Shown here: piece after piece, positions 7,901 to 17,304 of the stretch | Layout: every line of letters starts with the position of its first letter | How positions within the stretch are numbered: position 1 is the stretch's first letter | From: Microbacterium marinum | GTDB taxonomy: Bacteria; Actinomycetota; Actinomycetes; Actinomycetales; Microbacteriaceae | Length of the DNA: 64,000 nt | Direction: 5' to 3' | NCBI RefSeq assembly: GCF_014204835.1 | Contig: NZ_JACHMD010000001.1 | Location: 1,240,001-1,304,000, forward strand | The notes under the pieces: model-generated | Seen by the model: the letters and a program-made list of their open reading frames with translations, nothing else | The model's database searches: none | What the model was told of the DNA's origin: nothing | Translations under genes and position numbers: made by a program

Positions 7901-9052
7901 GTGCCAGCTGTGAACATCGGGATGCCCCGCGTGCCGGAGGTCCTCGCCCCCCGTCGTAAGAGCCGTCAGATCAAGGTCGGCAAGGTGCTCGTCGGCGGCG
8001 ATGCCCCGGTCACCGTGCAGTCCATGACGACGACGCCGACGACGAACATCAACGCGACGCTGCAGCAGATCGCCGAGCTCACCGCGTCCGGTTGCGAGAT
8101 CGTCCGCGTGGCGGTGCCGCACCAGGCGGATGCCGACGTGCTGCACATCATCGCGGCCAAGAGCCAGATCCCGGTCATCGCCGACATCCACTTCCAGCCC
8201 CGCTACATCTACAGTGCCATCGACGCGGGATGCGGCGCGGTGCGTGTGAACCCCGGCAACATCCGTGAGTTCGACGGCAATGTCGGCCAGATCGCCGCGG
8301 CTGCGAAGGCGGCCGGCGTCTCGCTGCGTATCGGTGTGAACGCCGGTTCGCTCGATAAGCGTCTGCTCGAGAAGCACGGCAAGGCGACCGCCGAAGCCCT
8401 CGTAGAGAGCGCGGTGTGGGAAGCGTCGCTGTTCGAAGAGCACGACTTCCACGACTTCAAGATCTCGGTGAAGCACAACGACCCGGTCGTCATGGTGAAG
8501 GCCTACCGCATGCTCGCCGAGCGGGGCGACTGGCCGCTGCACCTCGGCGTGACCGAGGCCGGCCCGGCGTTCCAGGGTACGATCAAGTCCGCGACCGCGT
8601 TCGGCATCCTGCTCTCCGAGGGTATCGGCGACACGATCCGCGTCTCCCTGTCGGCGCCGCCGGCCGAGGAGGTCAAGGTCGGGCATCAGATCCTGCAGTC
8701 GCTGAACCTCCGCGAGCGCAAGCTCGAGATCGTCTCGTGCCCCTCGTGCGGCCGCGCGCAGGTCGACGTCTACACGCTGGCCGACAACGTGACCGAGGGC
8801 CTCAAGGACATGACGGTGCCGCTCCGCGTGGCTGTCATGGGCTGCGTCGTGAACGGGCCGGGCGAGGCGCGTGAGGCCGACCTCGGCGTCGCCTCCGGTA
8901 ACGGCAAGGGCCAGATTTTCGTCAAGGGCGAGGTCATCAAGACCGTTCCCGAGGCTGACATCGTCGCCACGCTCATCGAGGAGGCGAACCGCATCGCGGA
9001 CGAGATGGGACCCGATGCGCCCATCGGAACGGCGCAGGTCGTCACGTCCTGA
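7901..9052 (+). CDS. ispG: 4-hydroxy-3-methylbut-2-en-1-yl diphosphate synthase
   Basis: The MEP-pathway iron-sulfur enzyme that converts methylerythritol cyclodiphosphate to HMBPP. It is 383 aa, the usual length of the short bacterial form. The N-terminal TIM barrel includes [11 protein letters not shown] and [11 protein letters not shown]. The C-terminal 4Fe-4S cluster ligands are in CPSCGR and in [11 protein letters not shown]. The GTG start at 7901 follows a -10-like hexamer by 6 nt. Together with dxr, 6.5 kb upstream, it supplies isoprenoid precursors; no other MEP gene is visible here. Confidence 0.97.
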   Translation: MPAVNIGMPRVPEVLAPRRKSRQIKVGKVLVGGDAPVTVQSMTTTPTTNINATLQQIAELTASGCEIVRVAVPHQADADVLHIIAAKSQIPVIADIHFQPRYIYSAIDAGCGAVRVNPGNIREFDGNVGQIAAAAKAAGVSLRIGVNAGSLDKRLLEKHGKATAEALVESAVWEASLFEEHDFHDFKISVKHNDPVVMVKAYRMLAERGDWPLHLGVTEAGPAFQGTIKSATAFGILLSEGIGDTIRVSLSAPPAEEVKVGHQILQSLNLRERKLEIVSCPSCGRAQVDVYTLADNVTEGLKDMTVPLRVAVMGCVVNGPGEAREADLGVASGNGKGQIFVKGEVIKTVPEADIVATLIEEANRIADEMGPDAPIGTAQVVTS

Positions 9053-9058
9053 TCGGCC

Positions 9059-9178
9059 TCACTGCAGGCAGAACTCGTTGCCCTCAGGGTCGCGCTCCTG
9101 CTCCAGGAGCGGATTCCCCTCCTCATCGCGAGGGGCGGTGACGTCGAAGTGCGAATTCCGACGCGTGGCGAGGCACAT
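9059..9178 (-). pseudogene. Remnant of a VOC/glyoxalase-like protein
   Basis: The minus strand encodes about 40 residues ending ERDPEGNEFCLQ and a stop. DPEGNEFC is the C-terminal signature of many actinobacterial VOC (glyoxalase-like) proteins, where it supplies a metal-ligand region. The rest of the roughly 120-residue domain is missing: upstream codons do not continue the family pattern, and the adjacent sequence is the 5' flank of a lipoprotein gene. I read this as a decayed 3' fragment. Chance resemblance of a short peptide cannot be excluded. Confidence 0.45.
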
Positions 9179-9257
9179 TCCTGCTGGGGCATGAGCGTGA
9201 TCGGATCGTTGCGGAGGTCGGTGCGCCGATCCTGGACGGAGCTGAGAGCATCGACCT

Positions 9258-10331
9258 ATGCGCCTCCGTGTCGGCATCCTCATCGCGTTCGTCTCTGCTC
9301 TCGTCCTCGTCGGGTGCGCGGCGTCGCCGACATTGCCTCAGACGGTCGGCACGGCCGCGCCGACGCCCGAGATGTCGTCGTCAGCCACGCCCACTCCTTC
9401 GGAGCCACCGACCGTCACGGTGCCCACCAGGTTCTTCGACGGTGACTGCGCGGCCGTTCTGACGGGGGCCGAGCTCGACGACCTCCTCGGTGAAGGATGG
9501 ACGACATTCGACGACTACCTCGCGGCAGTGGACGGGATCGCGCTCCCGGACCCGCTACCCGAGGGCACGCTCGGTGGGTTGACATGCCGGTGGGTGGCGA
9601 ATGAGGTCTCCTCCTCGGAGGTGCACAACCTCAGCCTTCTGTTGCTCCCGGTCGATCAGGTGCCCGCCGAGTTCCTCGACACCTTCGACGCGAAGCGATG
9701 CGATCCGAGTTACGACACCAGCATCTGTCGGCTGTCGCGATCGGTCGACGGCGTCTGGATCATGGCATCCCCCCCGTATTACGGCGAGGGATCGATGGGA
9801 GAGCCTTCCGAAGCGTTTCTGGACCGCACGATTGCCGCCGCCGCGGCCGGTGTCGCGTCGCGTGGCGGAGCCCCCGTGCCTGCCACCCGCACGGCGCAAT
9901 GGTGGACGCTGCCATCCTGCGAGGAGTTCGCGTCTCACATGCGCTTCGACGAGTTGACAGAGGGCGGCTTCGAATCGGGCTACTGGGAAGGTTCCGAGCA
10001 AGCGGAGCAATCGCTGATGGCCGCTGCCGACGTCTCGAAGGACTGCCCGTACTACTCGTCGAGTGACCGGCTCGCGCCTGACGAGGAGCACCGCATCTTC
10101 TCCGTCTCCGTCTATCCGGGCGGCCACTGGATGTGGGACGTGATTCTCGACGGAGGAGTCGACGTCGAACTGACAGGCGCACGGGCCGCCGTCGCGGTGT
10201 CGTACGACGAGCATCTCGTCAACGTCTACGCAACGGACGGCGTCAACGTGGTCGTGGCGGGCGGTGCGGAAGGGGTCGAGTTCGCGGCCGACGTCGCCGA
10301 GCGGGCGCTGGCAGCACTCGCATCGGGCTGA
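9258..10331 (+). CDS. Secreted lipoprotein with duplicated domain, unknown function
   Basis: A 357-aa protein with a signal peptide ending in the lipobox LVLVGC (Cys about residue 20), then a Ser/Thr/Pro linker. Two similar half-domains follow. The first has GDCAAVL and GGLTCRW; the second has PSCEEF and SKDCPYY. Each half thus carries two cysteines that could pair outside the membrane. The same plan appears in the lipoprotein at 13740-14747, so the two look like distant paralogues. No catalytic motif is recognised. Its role at the cell surface is unknown. Confidence 0.75.
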   Translation: MRLRVGILIAFVSALVLVGCAASPTLPQTVGTAAPTPEMSSSATPTPSEPPTVTVPTRFFDGDCAAVLTGAELDDLLGEGWTTFDDYLAAVDGIALPDPLPEGTLGGLTCRWVANEVSSSEVHNLSLLLLPVDQVPAEFLDTFDAKRCDPSYDTSICRLSRSVDGVWIMASPPYYGEGSMGEPSEAFLDRTIAAAAAGVASRGGAPVPATRTAQWWTLPSCEEFASHMRFDELTEGGFESGYWEGSEQAEQSLMAAADVSKDCPYYSSSDRLAPDEEHRIFSVSVYPGGHWMWDVILDGGVDVELTGARAAVAVSYDEHLVNVYATDGVNVVVAGGAEGVEFAADVAERALAALASG

Positions 10332-10366
10332 GGGGATGCCGGTGCGCGGCATCCCACTCACCCCGA

Positions 10367-11386
10367 TCAGCTCCAGAGGGAGTGGTAGGCGTTGATCGCC
10401 GGTTGTCCTCCCAGGTGCGCGTAGAGGACGGTGGAGTCCTTCGGGATGTCGCCGGTCTTCACGAGGTCGATGAGCCCGGCGAGGGACTTGCCTTCGTACA
10501 CGGGGTCGGTGATCATCGCCTCCAGCTGCGCGCCGAGGGCCATCGCGTCCATGGTCGATTCGACAGGGATGCCGTAGAGGTCGCCCGCCCAGCCTTCGAG
10601 CACCTGGATCTCGTCGTCGCGGAGGTCGCGCCCGAGCTCGATGAGCTCTGCGGTGTTCCGAGCGATGCGCGCGACCTGGTCGCGGGTCTTGCGCAGCGTC
10701 GCGGAGGCGTCGATGCCGATGACGCGGCGCTTCACACCGGTCAGGTCTTCGAGTGCGGCGAACCCGGCGATCATGCCGGCGTGCGTGGATCCGGTCACCG
10801 TGCACACCACGATCGTGTCGAAGAAGACGCCGAGCTGTTTCTCCTGCTCGGCCACTTCGAAGGCCCAGTTGGCGAAGCCGAGTCCGCCCAGGCGGTGCTC
10901 CGAGGCTCCCGCGGGGATCGCATACGGGGTGCCGCCGGCATCTTCCACCTCTTGAAGCGCCTGCTTCCAGGAGTCGCGGATCCCGATGTCGAATCCCGCG
11001 TCGTCGAGGCGGGAGTCGGCGCCCATCATCCGGGAGAGGAGGATGTTCCCGACCTTGTCGTTGACCGGCTCGTCCCAGGGAACCCACTTCTCCTGCACCA
11101 GCCGAACCTTCAGCCCGAGGTGCGCCGCGACGGCGGCGACCTGGCGGGTGTGGTTCGACTGGTAGCCGCCGATCGAGACGAGGGTGTCGGCGCCGCTGGC
11201 GAGCACGTCGGGGACGATGTACTCGAGCTTGCGGGTCTTGTTGCCGCCGAAGGCGAGACCGCTGGAGACGTCCTCCCGCTTCGCCCACACCTGCGCGCCG
11301 CCGAGGTGCTGCGTCAGTCGCTTGAGGTGCTGCAGCGGGCTCGGCCCGAAGGTCAGCGGGTGGCGAGGGAACTGGTCGAGGATCAT
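10367..11386 (-). CDS. acdS: 1-aminocyclopropane-1-carboxylate deaminase
   Basis: A PLP enzyme of 339 aa that splits ACC, the ethylene precursor, into 2-oxobutyrate and ammonia; in plant-associated bacteria this lowers plant ethylene. The PLP lysine lies in [10 protein letters not shown] (about residue 50), followed by the substrate-binding [21 protein letters not shown] binds the phosphate, and PVESTMDA and [13 protein letters not shown] complete the pocket. Similarity along the whole length to Pseudomonas AcdS favours ACC deaminase over D-cysteine desulfhydrase, which changes the pocket Glu and Leu; activity is still an inference. The start overlaps the regulator stop by 4 nt (ATGA), so the two are translationally coupled. 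Confidence 0.9.
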   Translation of the reverse strand: MILDQFPRHPLTFGPSPLQHLKRLTQHLGGAQVWAKREDVSSGLAFGGNKTRKLEYIVPDVLASGADTLVSIGGYQSNHTRQVAAVAAHLGLKVRLVQEKWVPWDEPVNDKVGNILLSRMMGADSRLDDAGFDIGIRDSWKQALQEVEDAGGTPYAIPAGASEHRLGGLGFANWAFEVAEQEKQLGVFFDTIVVCTVTGSTHAGMIAGFAALEDLTGVKRRVIGIDASATLRKTRDQVARIARNTAELIELGRDLRDDEIQVLEGWAGDLYGIPVESTMDAMALGAQLEAMITDPVYEGKSLAGLIDLVKTGDIPKDSTVLYAHLGGQPAINAYHSLWS

Positions 11387-12048
11387 GCGGTCTCCTGTGT
11401 CGGGTTCGGGTCGGTGGGCAGGTCGAGCCAGATGCGTTCGGCCACGGATGCCGCGGCGTGCACGTCCCGCTCTTCGCACAGGCGGATGAGGTCGGCATGC
11501 CGCGAGGCCGAGAGGGCGGCGTCGTGCGAGGCGAACCGAAGCCGTTCCGCGCGCTCCAGGACGGGGCTGTAGAGGGCGAGCACGGTGCGGACGGCGACGT
11601 TGCCCGCGCGCTCGACCGTGACGGCGTGGAAGGCGTGATCCGCGGCCGCAGCGGCATCCGTGTCACCGGCCTCGTGTGCCGCGATAAAGGCATCGTTCGC
11701 CTGTCGCATCCGGCCCAGGTCCTCATCGGTGAGGAGGGGGATCGCCTCACTCACCGCGAGGCGGTGCATGGCGGCGACGACGGCCCGCGCGTCGCTCAGC
11801 TCGGCGCCGTCGACCGGCGCGACCACGGTGGAGCGCCCGGGCAGAGTCTGAACGAGCCCGGAACGAGCCAGATCGAGCAGGGCTTCGCGCACGGGCGTCC
11901 GTGACACGCCCAGCCACGTCGCCAGCTCGCCATCGCGGAGCTGCTCACCCGGGGCGAGCGTCCCGTCGACGATCGCGTCGCGCAGCCGGTGGCGCACCTC
12001 GTCGCGGAGCAACGGGCGGGGCGGCAGGGGAGACGACGGAACCGGCAT
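11383..12048 (-). CDS. GntR family (FCD) regulator of ACC deaminase
   Basis: A 221-aa regulator. Residues about 10-75 form the winged helix ([30 protein letters not shown]). Residues 80-215 are an FCD ligand domain with the metal-type His positions in AMHRLAV, DHAFHAV and ASRHADL. It probably senses ACC or a related amino acid and controls acdS, with which it overlaps by 4 nt. The ATG at 12048 is embedded in a 14-bp perfect palindrome and has no Shine-Dalgarno sequence, so the mRNA is probably leaderless and autoregulated. Confidence 0.9.
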   Translation of the reverse strand: MPVPSSPLPPRPLLRDEVRHRLRDAIVDGTLAPGEQLRDGELATWLGVSRTPVREALLDLARSGLVQTLPGRSTVVAPVDGAELSDARAVVAAMHRLAVSEAIPLLTDEDLGRMRQANDAFIAAHEAGDTDAAAAADHAFHAVTVERAGNVAVRTVLALYSPVLERAERLRFASHDAALSASRHADLIRLCEERDVHAAASVAERIWLDLPTDPNPTQETA

Positions 12049-12061
12049 GCAATATATTGCA
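12048..12061. promoter_or_regulatory. Palindromic operator candidate TGCAATATATTGCA
   Basis: A perfect 14-bp palindrome, wholly AT in its 8-bp centre within very GC-rich DNA, overlapping the gntR start codon. Such short symmetric sites match GntR/FCD operators in size. Occupancy would block transcription of gntR-acdS. Confidence 0.7.
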
Positions 12062-12093
12062 CACGAGAGGGGACATCCCCGCAACCTCGTCCG

Positions 12094-13533
12094 TCACACG
12101 TGGGAGACGAACTCCGTCGAGCCGGCACGGATGTCGGCTCGCACGAGCCGAACGCGAACGGTCGTCCCGGGCTCACCGGCCACGTCCGGCACACGCACCT
12201 CTACCGGTGGCTCGGTCAGCGCGACCTCAGCGTCTTCCTCGCGACGGCGCAGGACGACGGCATCGAAGACCTGCCCCGCTCGCCCGTGGAGGAGGGCGGC
12301 GGCCACACGGTCCACTGTGCCCCCGTCGAGCCGTGCCGCGATCTGAGAGGAACGGCCCATGATCGAGGGCAGCTCGTCGAGAGAGGACCTCACGTCAGCG
12401 GGTACCTCGCGCCCGTTCGCGAGAGCCTCGCAGATCAGGAGCGCCCATCGATCGACGAGCCGGCGCAGAGGCGCGGTCACGTGCGCGTACGGCGCAGCGA
12501 TGGCCGACTGCATCGTGGCCTCGGGCACCTCTCCGTCGAAGACGGCGTAGCCTGCACCGCGAAACAGACCGGCGGCGTGCTCGCGGACGACCCGCCCGAG
12601 CGGCGTCCGCGGCAGGTCGCGAAGATAATCGCCGTATGCCACCCCGGTCGCCCAGGGGAGCCCGAAACCGACGGTCTGCGCGCGGAACGCGGCGATGTCC
12701 TCGGCGGAGGCGGGAGGCATCGTCCGGAGGATCCCGACCCGTCCCGAGACCATCAGCTCGGCCGCGGCCATCCCGGTCAGGAGGGAGACCTGTGCATTGG
12801 CGTCCTCAAGGAGTACGCCCTCATCGACCTCGAGTGCATATCCCTCGTCCGTGGCCACGACGCGGGTCTCGGGCAGGTTCAGACTCGCACCGCCCCGCTC
12901 GCTCTCCCGCCGCGAGCGCTCCTCGCCGAACCAGACGAGGTGACGCAGGGTGTCGGGTGCGGTGCCCGCATCGACCGCCCGCTGCGCCTCGACATAAGAC
13001 CACTGCGCGCGGGATCGGATGACGGCGCGAGTGAGCGTCGTCTCGGTCGGTCGGGCGGCGGCATCCATCACGAAGCGCCAGACGAACGCGCGGCGATCAC
13101 GATCCGGCAGGAGTGAGGCGGCGTCCTCGCTGAGCACGGTGGGGTGCAAAGGGATGCGGCCGTCGGGCGCGTAAAGCGTCTGGCCACGCCGGCGGGCTTC
13201 GGCGTCGACGGCGCCGCCGAACGCTACGTACGCCGGCACATCGGCGATCGCGTAGTGGAGCACGGCGCCGCCGTCGTCGGCGCGGTCGATGTGCATCGCC
13301 TGGTCGAGGTCGGTGGACCCCTCCGGATCGATCGTCAGGAACGGGATGCCGCGGAGATCGGCGAGGCCTGCGGCAGTCGGGTCAGTGGCCACGCCGACCG
13401 CGGCGCTCGCCGCCTCCGCCTCCACCTCCGGCAGGAATGCGCTCGGCAGGCCGAGCTCGTCGCGAAGCGCCGCAAGCGAGGCGCGGAGTTCGGTCTGGGC
13501 GGGGGAGACGAGTCGAGCACGACGTCGGGGCAC
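12094..13533 (-). CDS. RNB-domain exoribonuclease (RNase II/R family)
   Basis: A 479-aa protein built almost entirely of the RNB catalytic domain. The active-site aspartates are in TIDPEGSTDLDQAM (about residues 68-81), the acidic signature of RNase II/R enzymes that degrade RNA 3' to 5'. APYAHVTAPLRRLVDRW is the conserved RNA-anchoring segment near residue 355. N-terminal cold-shock domains and the C-terminal basic tail of RNase R are missing; a short beta-rich end (PVEVRVPDVAGEPG) may be a reduced S1-like fold. This short form is typical of actinobacteria. The GTG start at 13533 follows a -10 hexamer by 6 nt. Confidence 0.9.
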   Translation of the reverse strand: MPRRRARLVSPAQTELRASLAALRDELGLPSAFLPEVEAEAASAAVGVATDPTAAGLADLRGIPFLTIDPEGSTDLDQAMHIDRADDGGAVLHYAIADVPAYVAFGGAVDAEARRRGQTLYAPDGRIPLHPTVLSEDAASLLPDRDRRAFVWRFVMDAAARPTETTLTRAVIRSRAQWSYVEAQRAVDAGTAPDTLRHLVWFGEERSRRESERGGASLNLPETRVVATDEGYALEVDEGVLLEDANAQVSLLTGMAAAELMVSGRVGILRTMPPASAEDIAAFRAQTVGFGLPWATGVAYGDYLRDLPRTPLGRVVREHAAGLFRGAGYAVFDGEVPEATMQSAIAAPYAHVTAPLRRLVDRWALLICEALANGREVPADVRSSLDELPSIMGRSSQIAARLDGGTVDRVAAALLHGRAGQVFDAVVLRRREEDAEVALTEPPVEVRVPDVAGEPGTTVRVRLVRADIRAGSTEFVSHV

Positions 13534-13539
13534 GCCGCC

Positions 13540-13545
13540 AGTGTA
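13540..13545 (-). promoter_or_regulatory. -10 hexamer of the RNB nuclease gene
   Basis: TACACT on the minus strand, 6 nt upstream of the GTG start; leaderless pattern. Confidence 0.5.
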
Positions 13546-13727
13546 AGCCGGGTGATCAGCCCTTCAGCGACCTCATGATCGGGGCGGGAGTGCCGGTATG
13601 GAGTACGGGCGGGGTTCGGTTCGCTCTCCCGCGGACGCCCTCACGGGGGATGGGCGGACCGCGACGGGTGCGCGGACTCCCGTGTCGAGCCGCGGCGCGG
13701 GTCTCCTCGCGTGCGAGAGTCAACCGC

Positions 13728-13733
13728 TAGGGT
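13728..13733 (+). promoter_or_regulatory. -10 hexamer of the 13.7-kb lipoprotein gene
   Basis: TAGGGT, 6 nt upstream of the GTG at 13740; leaderless pattern, which favours this start over the internal ATG 16 codons later. Confidence 0.5.
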
Positions 13734-13739
13734 CGTCTC

Positions 13740-14747
13740 GTGCGGCAACGGGGGAACGACACGTGCCTGAGGTTCATCCTGCCGAGCATGGCTACCGTGC
13801 TCACGGCGATACTCCTCGCCGGATGCGGGGGTCCGACGGAGGCCAGTCCGTCGCCCACCCCGACGTCATCGCCCACGCCATCCGTCGGACAGACGCCTTC
13901 GCCGGAGGCGCCGGATGTCGCTCAGGGGATCGCGTCCACGTGCGATGAGCTGCTTGCGAACCCATCGCTGAGCGCGGTGACCGGCTCAGCCGTCGCGACG
14001 GAACCGGAAACGCTGTGGTCGACGGCGGCAGAGGTAGCGGGCGGGCTCCTGTGCGGGTTCGAGACCGACGAACTCTCGGGAACGATCGTCGCACTTCCTG
14101 CTGATCGGGCGGAATCGCTGGCCGTGACGGAAGCCGAGTGTGCGCCGTTCTACGACGCCGTCGAGTGCATCGGAACCGGATCCTCGGACGAGTTCACGGT
14201 GGCCGTGTCGTTCCTCACGGTGACGCAGACGCAGGCGGAGGTGGACACCGTCGCGCGACTTCGCGATGCCGCTGTCGACGCTGTCCGCGTTGCCGCCCGG
14301 ACGCCGCTGGCCGAGCCGCCGGCCGTGCCCCCGTCCTGCAACGACCTCGCCGACCTCATCGACCCATCCGCGGTGTTGCGAGCCGACGAGATATTCCCGG
14401 TACCGATCATGGAGGGCGACTTCCCCTTCGATCGGCGGGTCGTCGAGGGAACGGACCTCGTGCGGGCCTGTGACTGGTCCGAGCTCACCGACTTCCGGGA
14501 GCTGCAGGTCGTCATCGTGCCAGGTGGCGCGGACAGATGGGACAAAGTGACCGACCGGTTCGGCGGCACCGTCTCGCCGATCGACGGCGCCGATGCCACC
14601 GAGAGCCAGGGCGACCACGGGCTCAGGATCCTCGTGCGCGGGAGCGAAGACCTCCTGCTGGTCGAAGGCCGTTTCGGCGAGCCGGGGGACGCCGAAAGCA
14701 TGGACGACATCCGCACGGTGGCGCGGCAGCTCCTCGCGCTCAGCTGA
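13740..14747 (+). CDS. Secreted lipoprotein, paralogue of the 9.3-kb lipoprotein
   Basis: A 335-aa protein. The signal peptide ends in the lipobox ILLAGC, followed by a Pro/Ser/Thr linker. Two half-domains follow: one with STCDELL and GGLLCGF, the other with PSCNDLADLI and VRACDWSE. This Cys-spacing plan is shared with the lipoprotein at 9258-10331. No enzymatic motif is seen. The GTG start is chosen because a TAGGGT hexamer lies 6 nt upstream. Its 3' end overlaps the convergent pcp gene by 8 bp. Function unknown. Confidence 0.75.
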   Translation: MRQRGNDTCLRFILPSMATVLTAILLAGCGGPTEASPSPTPTSSPTPSVGQTPSPEAPDVAQGIASTCDELLANPSLSAVTGSAVATEPETLWSTAAEVAGGLLCGFETDELSGTIVALPADRAESLAVTEAECAPFYDAVECIGTGSSDEFTVAVSFLTVTQTQAEVDTVARLRDAAVDAVRVAARTPLAEPPAVPPSCNDLADLIDPSAVLRADEIFPVPIMEGDFPFDRRVVEGTDLVRACDWSELTDFRELQVVIVPGGADRWDKVTDRFGGTVSPIDGADATESQGDHGLRILVRGSEDLLLVEGRFGEPGDAESMDDIRTVARQLLALS

Positions 14748-15375
14748 TCTCGCCGCCGGCCGCGCTGATGTCGCCGGGGACATCGAGCGACACGCGCACG
14801 GCGATCTCGAGGGCGCCGGCGATCCGCTCGATCGGGAGGGAGGGGGCGCCGACCGGGGCGGCGCCGTCGGCCCAGGGCACGTGGATGAACCCCGCTCGCA
14901 CGGTCGACTGCGCGCTGGCGTGCAGTGCGGCGTACATCGTGGCGTTGCACACGAAGGTTCCCGCCGTGTGCGAGACGGTCGAAGGGATGCCGCTCGTCGC
15001 CAAGGCGGTGCTGATCGCCTTCACGGGGAGAGTGGCGAAGTAGGCGGCGGGGCCGCCGGCGATCACCGGAGCGTCCTGCGGCCGATGCCCTGCGTTATCG
15101 GGGATACGGGCGTCGGCGAGGTTGATCGCGACGCGCTCCGGGGTGACGGCGTCGCGTCCGCCGGCCAGCCCCGTCGCGATCACGACGTCGGGGCGATGCG
15201 CGGCGAGGAGTTCGGCCAGACGCGCGGTCGTTGCCTCGAAGGCAACGGGCAGCACCTCCACGACGAGGCGTTCCGGTCCCTTCCACCGGCCCTCGACGAG
15301 GCGGACCGCGTCTCCCGAGGGGTTGGCGGCATCGCCCGCGAAGGGCTCGAATCCGGTCAGGAGCACAGTACGCAT
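14740..15375 (-). CDS. pcp: Pyroglutamyl-peptidase I
   Basis: A 211-aa cytosolic cysteine peptidase that removes N-terminal pyroglutamate. The start has the family signature VLLTGFEPF. Catalytic residues are visible: Glu in [17 protein letters not shown], Cys in [14 protein letters not shown] and His in FIHVPW. I use the ATG at 15373-15375 rather than the GTG one codon upstream, because TAGCCT lies exactly 6 nt before it. Its promoter is back-to-back with that of proS. Confidence 0.95.
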   Translation of the reverse strand: MRTVLLTGFEPFAGDAANPSGDAVRLVEGRWKGPERLVVEVLPVAFEATTARLAELLAAHRPDVVIATGLAGGRDAVTPERVAINLADARIPDNAGHRPQDAPVIAGGPAAYFATLPVKAISTALATSGIPSTVSHTAGTFVCNATMYAALHASAQSTVRAGFIHVPWADGAAPVGAPSLPIERIAGALEIAVRVSLDVPGDISAAGGEIS

Positions 15376-15381
15376 CACTCC

Positions 15382-15387
15382 AGGCTA
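15382..15387 (-). promoter_or_regulatory. -10 hexamer of pcp
   Basis: TAGCCT on the minus strand, 6 nt upstream of the pcp ATG; leaderless pattern. Confidence 0.55.
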
Positions 15388-15423
15388 GGCGGGCCGCCGC
15401 CACGAGCGTCGAGCGTGCGCGCC

Positions 15424-15429
15424 TAGACT
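15424..15429 (+). promoter_or_regulatory. -10 hexamer of proS
   Basis: TAGACT, 8 nt upstream of the proS GTG; leaderless pattern, divergent from pcp. Confidence 0.5.
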
Positions 15430-15437
15430 TGTGCCTC

Positions 15438-17234
15438 GTGGTCACCCGTCTCTCGACATACTTCCTCCGCACGCTCCGCGAAGACCCGGCCGACGCCGAG
15501 GTCACCAGCCACCGCCTGCTGGTGCGCGCCGGCTACATCCGCCGCGCCGCCCCGGGCATCTTCACCTGGCTGCCGCTCGGTCTTCGGGTGAAGGCCAAGC
15601 TGGAGCAGATCATCCGCGACGAGATGGCCGCTGCGGGCGCGTTTGAGGTGCACTTCCCGGCCCTGCTGCCGCGCGACCCGTACGAGGAGTCGGGGCGGTG
15701 GACGTCGTACGGCGACGGGATCTTCCGCCTGCAGGACCGGAAGGGTGCCGACTACCTGCTGGCGCCCACGCACGAGGAGATGTTCACCCTCCTCGTGAAG
15801 GACCTGTACTCCTCCTACAAGGACCTACCGCTGTCGATCTATCAGATCCAGGACAAGTACCGCGACGAGGCTCGGCCCCGCGCCGGACTCCTGCGCGGTC
15901 GTGAGTTCACCATGAAGGACGCCTACTCGTTCGACTACACCGACGAGGGCCAGGACGCGTCGTACCAGTCGCAGCGCGACGCGTACGAGCGGATTTTCCA
16001 GCGCCTGAACATGGAATACGTCATCGTCGCCGCCGACAACGGCCTGATGGGCGGCGCCCGCAGCGAGGAGTTCCTCCACCCCATCGCCGTCGGCGAAGAC
16101 ACCTTCGTCCGATCCTCCGGTGGATACGCGGCGAACGTCGAGGCGTTCGTGACCCTCCCACCCGCGGCGCTCGAGATCCCCGCCGGCGCGCCCGTCGTCT
16201 TCGATTCGCCGGGCACACCCACGATCGAGACGCTCGTTGCCCACAGCAACGCGCACCTGGATGCACCGGCATCCGGAATCGCCGGACCTGCCACGGACGG
16301 TGCCGTGCAGTGGACGGCGGCGCACACGCTCAAGAACGTCGTGCTCGCCCTCACGCACCTCGACGGTCAGCGCGAGCTCGTGGTCGTGGGTCTGCCCGGC
16401 GACCGCGACGTCGACGACAAGCGCGTCGAAGTGGCGTTCGCCCCGGCCGCGGTCGAGCCCGCCACCGAGGCGGACTTCGCGAAGCACCCCGGCCTGGTCA
16501 AGGGGTACATCGGACCCTGGTCGGCACGCGGGGCGGTGCTCGGCGAGGAGTCGCACACCGGCATCCGCTTCCTCGTCGATCCCCGCGTCGTCGCCGGCAC
16601 GGCGTGGATCACGGGCGCGAATGAGCACGAGAAGCACGTCCACTCGCTCGTCTACGGTCGCGACTTCGGCGCCGACGGCGTGATCGACGTCGCGACGGTG
16701 CGCGCCGGGGACCCCGCTCCGGACGGATCGGGCCCGGTCGAGCTCGCCCGCGGCATGGAGATCGGGCACGTCTTCCAGCTGGGCCGCTTCTTCGCTGAGA
16801 AGCTCGGGCTGAAGGTGCTCGATGAGAACGGCAAGCTCGTCACCGTGACCATGGGCTCCTACGGCATCGGCGTCACGCGCATCCTCGCGATCCTCGCGGA
16901 GCTCAACAACGACGAGAAGGGGCTGATCTGGCCGGCATCGATCGCGCCCTTCGATGTCCACGTCGTGGCGACCGGCCGGGACGCTGTCGCGTTCGAGGTC
17001 GCCGAGAAGCTCGTCGCCGAGCTCGAGGCCGCAGGCAAGGACGTGCTGTTCGACGACCGTCCCAAGGTCTCGCCCGGTGTGAAATTCGGCGACGCCGAGC
17101 TCATCGGCGTGCCGCAGATCGTGATCGTCGGGCGCGGCGCCGCCGAGGGCCAGGTCGAACTCTGGGATCGGCGCACGGGCGACCGGCAGAACGTGACGGT
17201 CGACGAGGCCGTCGCGGCGCTCGCCGCACGCTGA
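15438..17234 (+). CDS. proS: Prolyl-tRNA synthetase (bacterial type with editing insert)
   Basis: A class II synthetase of 598 aa that charges tRNA-Pro. Class II motifs are visible: [19 protein letters not shown] (motif 1 region), [25 protein letters not shown] (motif 2) and [12 protein letters not shown] (motif 3). Between motifs 2 and 3 lies the INS editing domain that hydrolyses Ala-tRNA-Pro (about residues 220-400, with TLKNVVLAL and [10 protein letters not shown]). The anticodon-binding domain follows ([13 protein letters not shown]). I start at GTG 15438, where [16 protein letters not shown] matches the family N terminus; longer in-frame extension would run through the pcp promoter. Confidence 0.96.
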   Translation: MVTRLSTYFLRTLREDPADAEVTSHRLLVRAGYIRRAAPGIFTWLPLGLRVKAKLEQIIRDEMAAAGAFEVHFPALLPRDPYEESGRWTSYGDGIFRLQDRKGADYLLAPTHEEMFTLLVKDLYSSYKDLPLSIYQIQDKYRDEARPRAGLLRGREFTMKDAYSFDYTDEGQDASYQSQRDAYERIFQRLNMEYVIVAADNGLMGGARSEEFLHPIAVGEDTFVRSSGGYAANVEAFVTLPPAALEIPAGAPVVFDSPGTPTIETLVAHSNAHLDAPASGIAGPATDGAVQWTAAHTLKNVVLALTHLDGQRELVVVGLPGDRDVDDKRVEVAFAPAAVEPATEADFAKHPGLVKGYIGPWSARGAVLGEESHTGIRFLVDPRVVAGTAWITGANEHEKHVHSLVYGRDFGADGVIDVATVRAGDPAPDGSGPVELARGMEIGHVFQLGRFFAEKLGLKVLDENGKLVTVTMGSYGIGVTRILAILAELNNDEKGLIWPASIAPFDVHVVATGRDAVAFEVAEKLVAELEAAGKDVLFDDRPKVSPGVKFGDAELIGVPQIVIVGRGAAEGQVELWDRRTGDRQNVTVDEAVAALAAR

Positions 17235-17304
17235 CTCCCGCATCGCCTCCTCCGCGAGGCCGGGAGTTCACCCGGCGGATGCCGCTTCGTGACAGCCTGG
17301 AGTC

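Noticed and set aside
9555..11750. A 731-codon minus-strand frame covering the lipoprotein and acdS
   Set aside because: It runs out of frame through acdS and the lipoprotein; composition is Arg/Pro-rich as in shadow ORFs.
13033..14451. Long open frames around the RNB and lipoprotein genes
   Set aside because: These are shadows of genes with clear motifs on the other strand.
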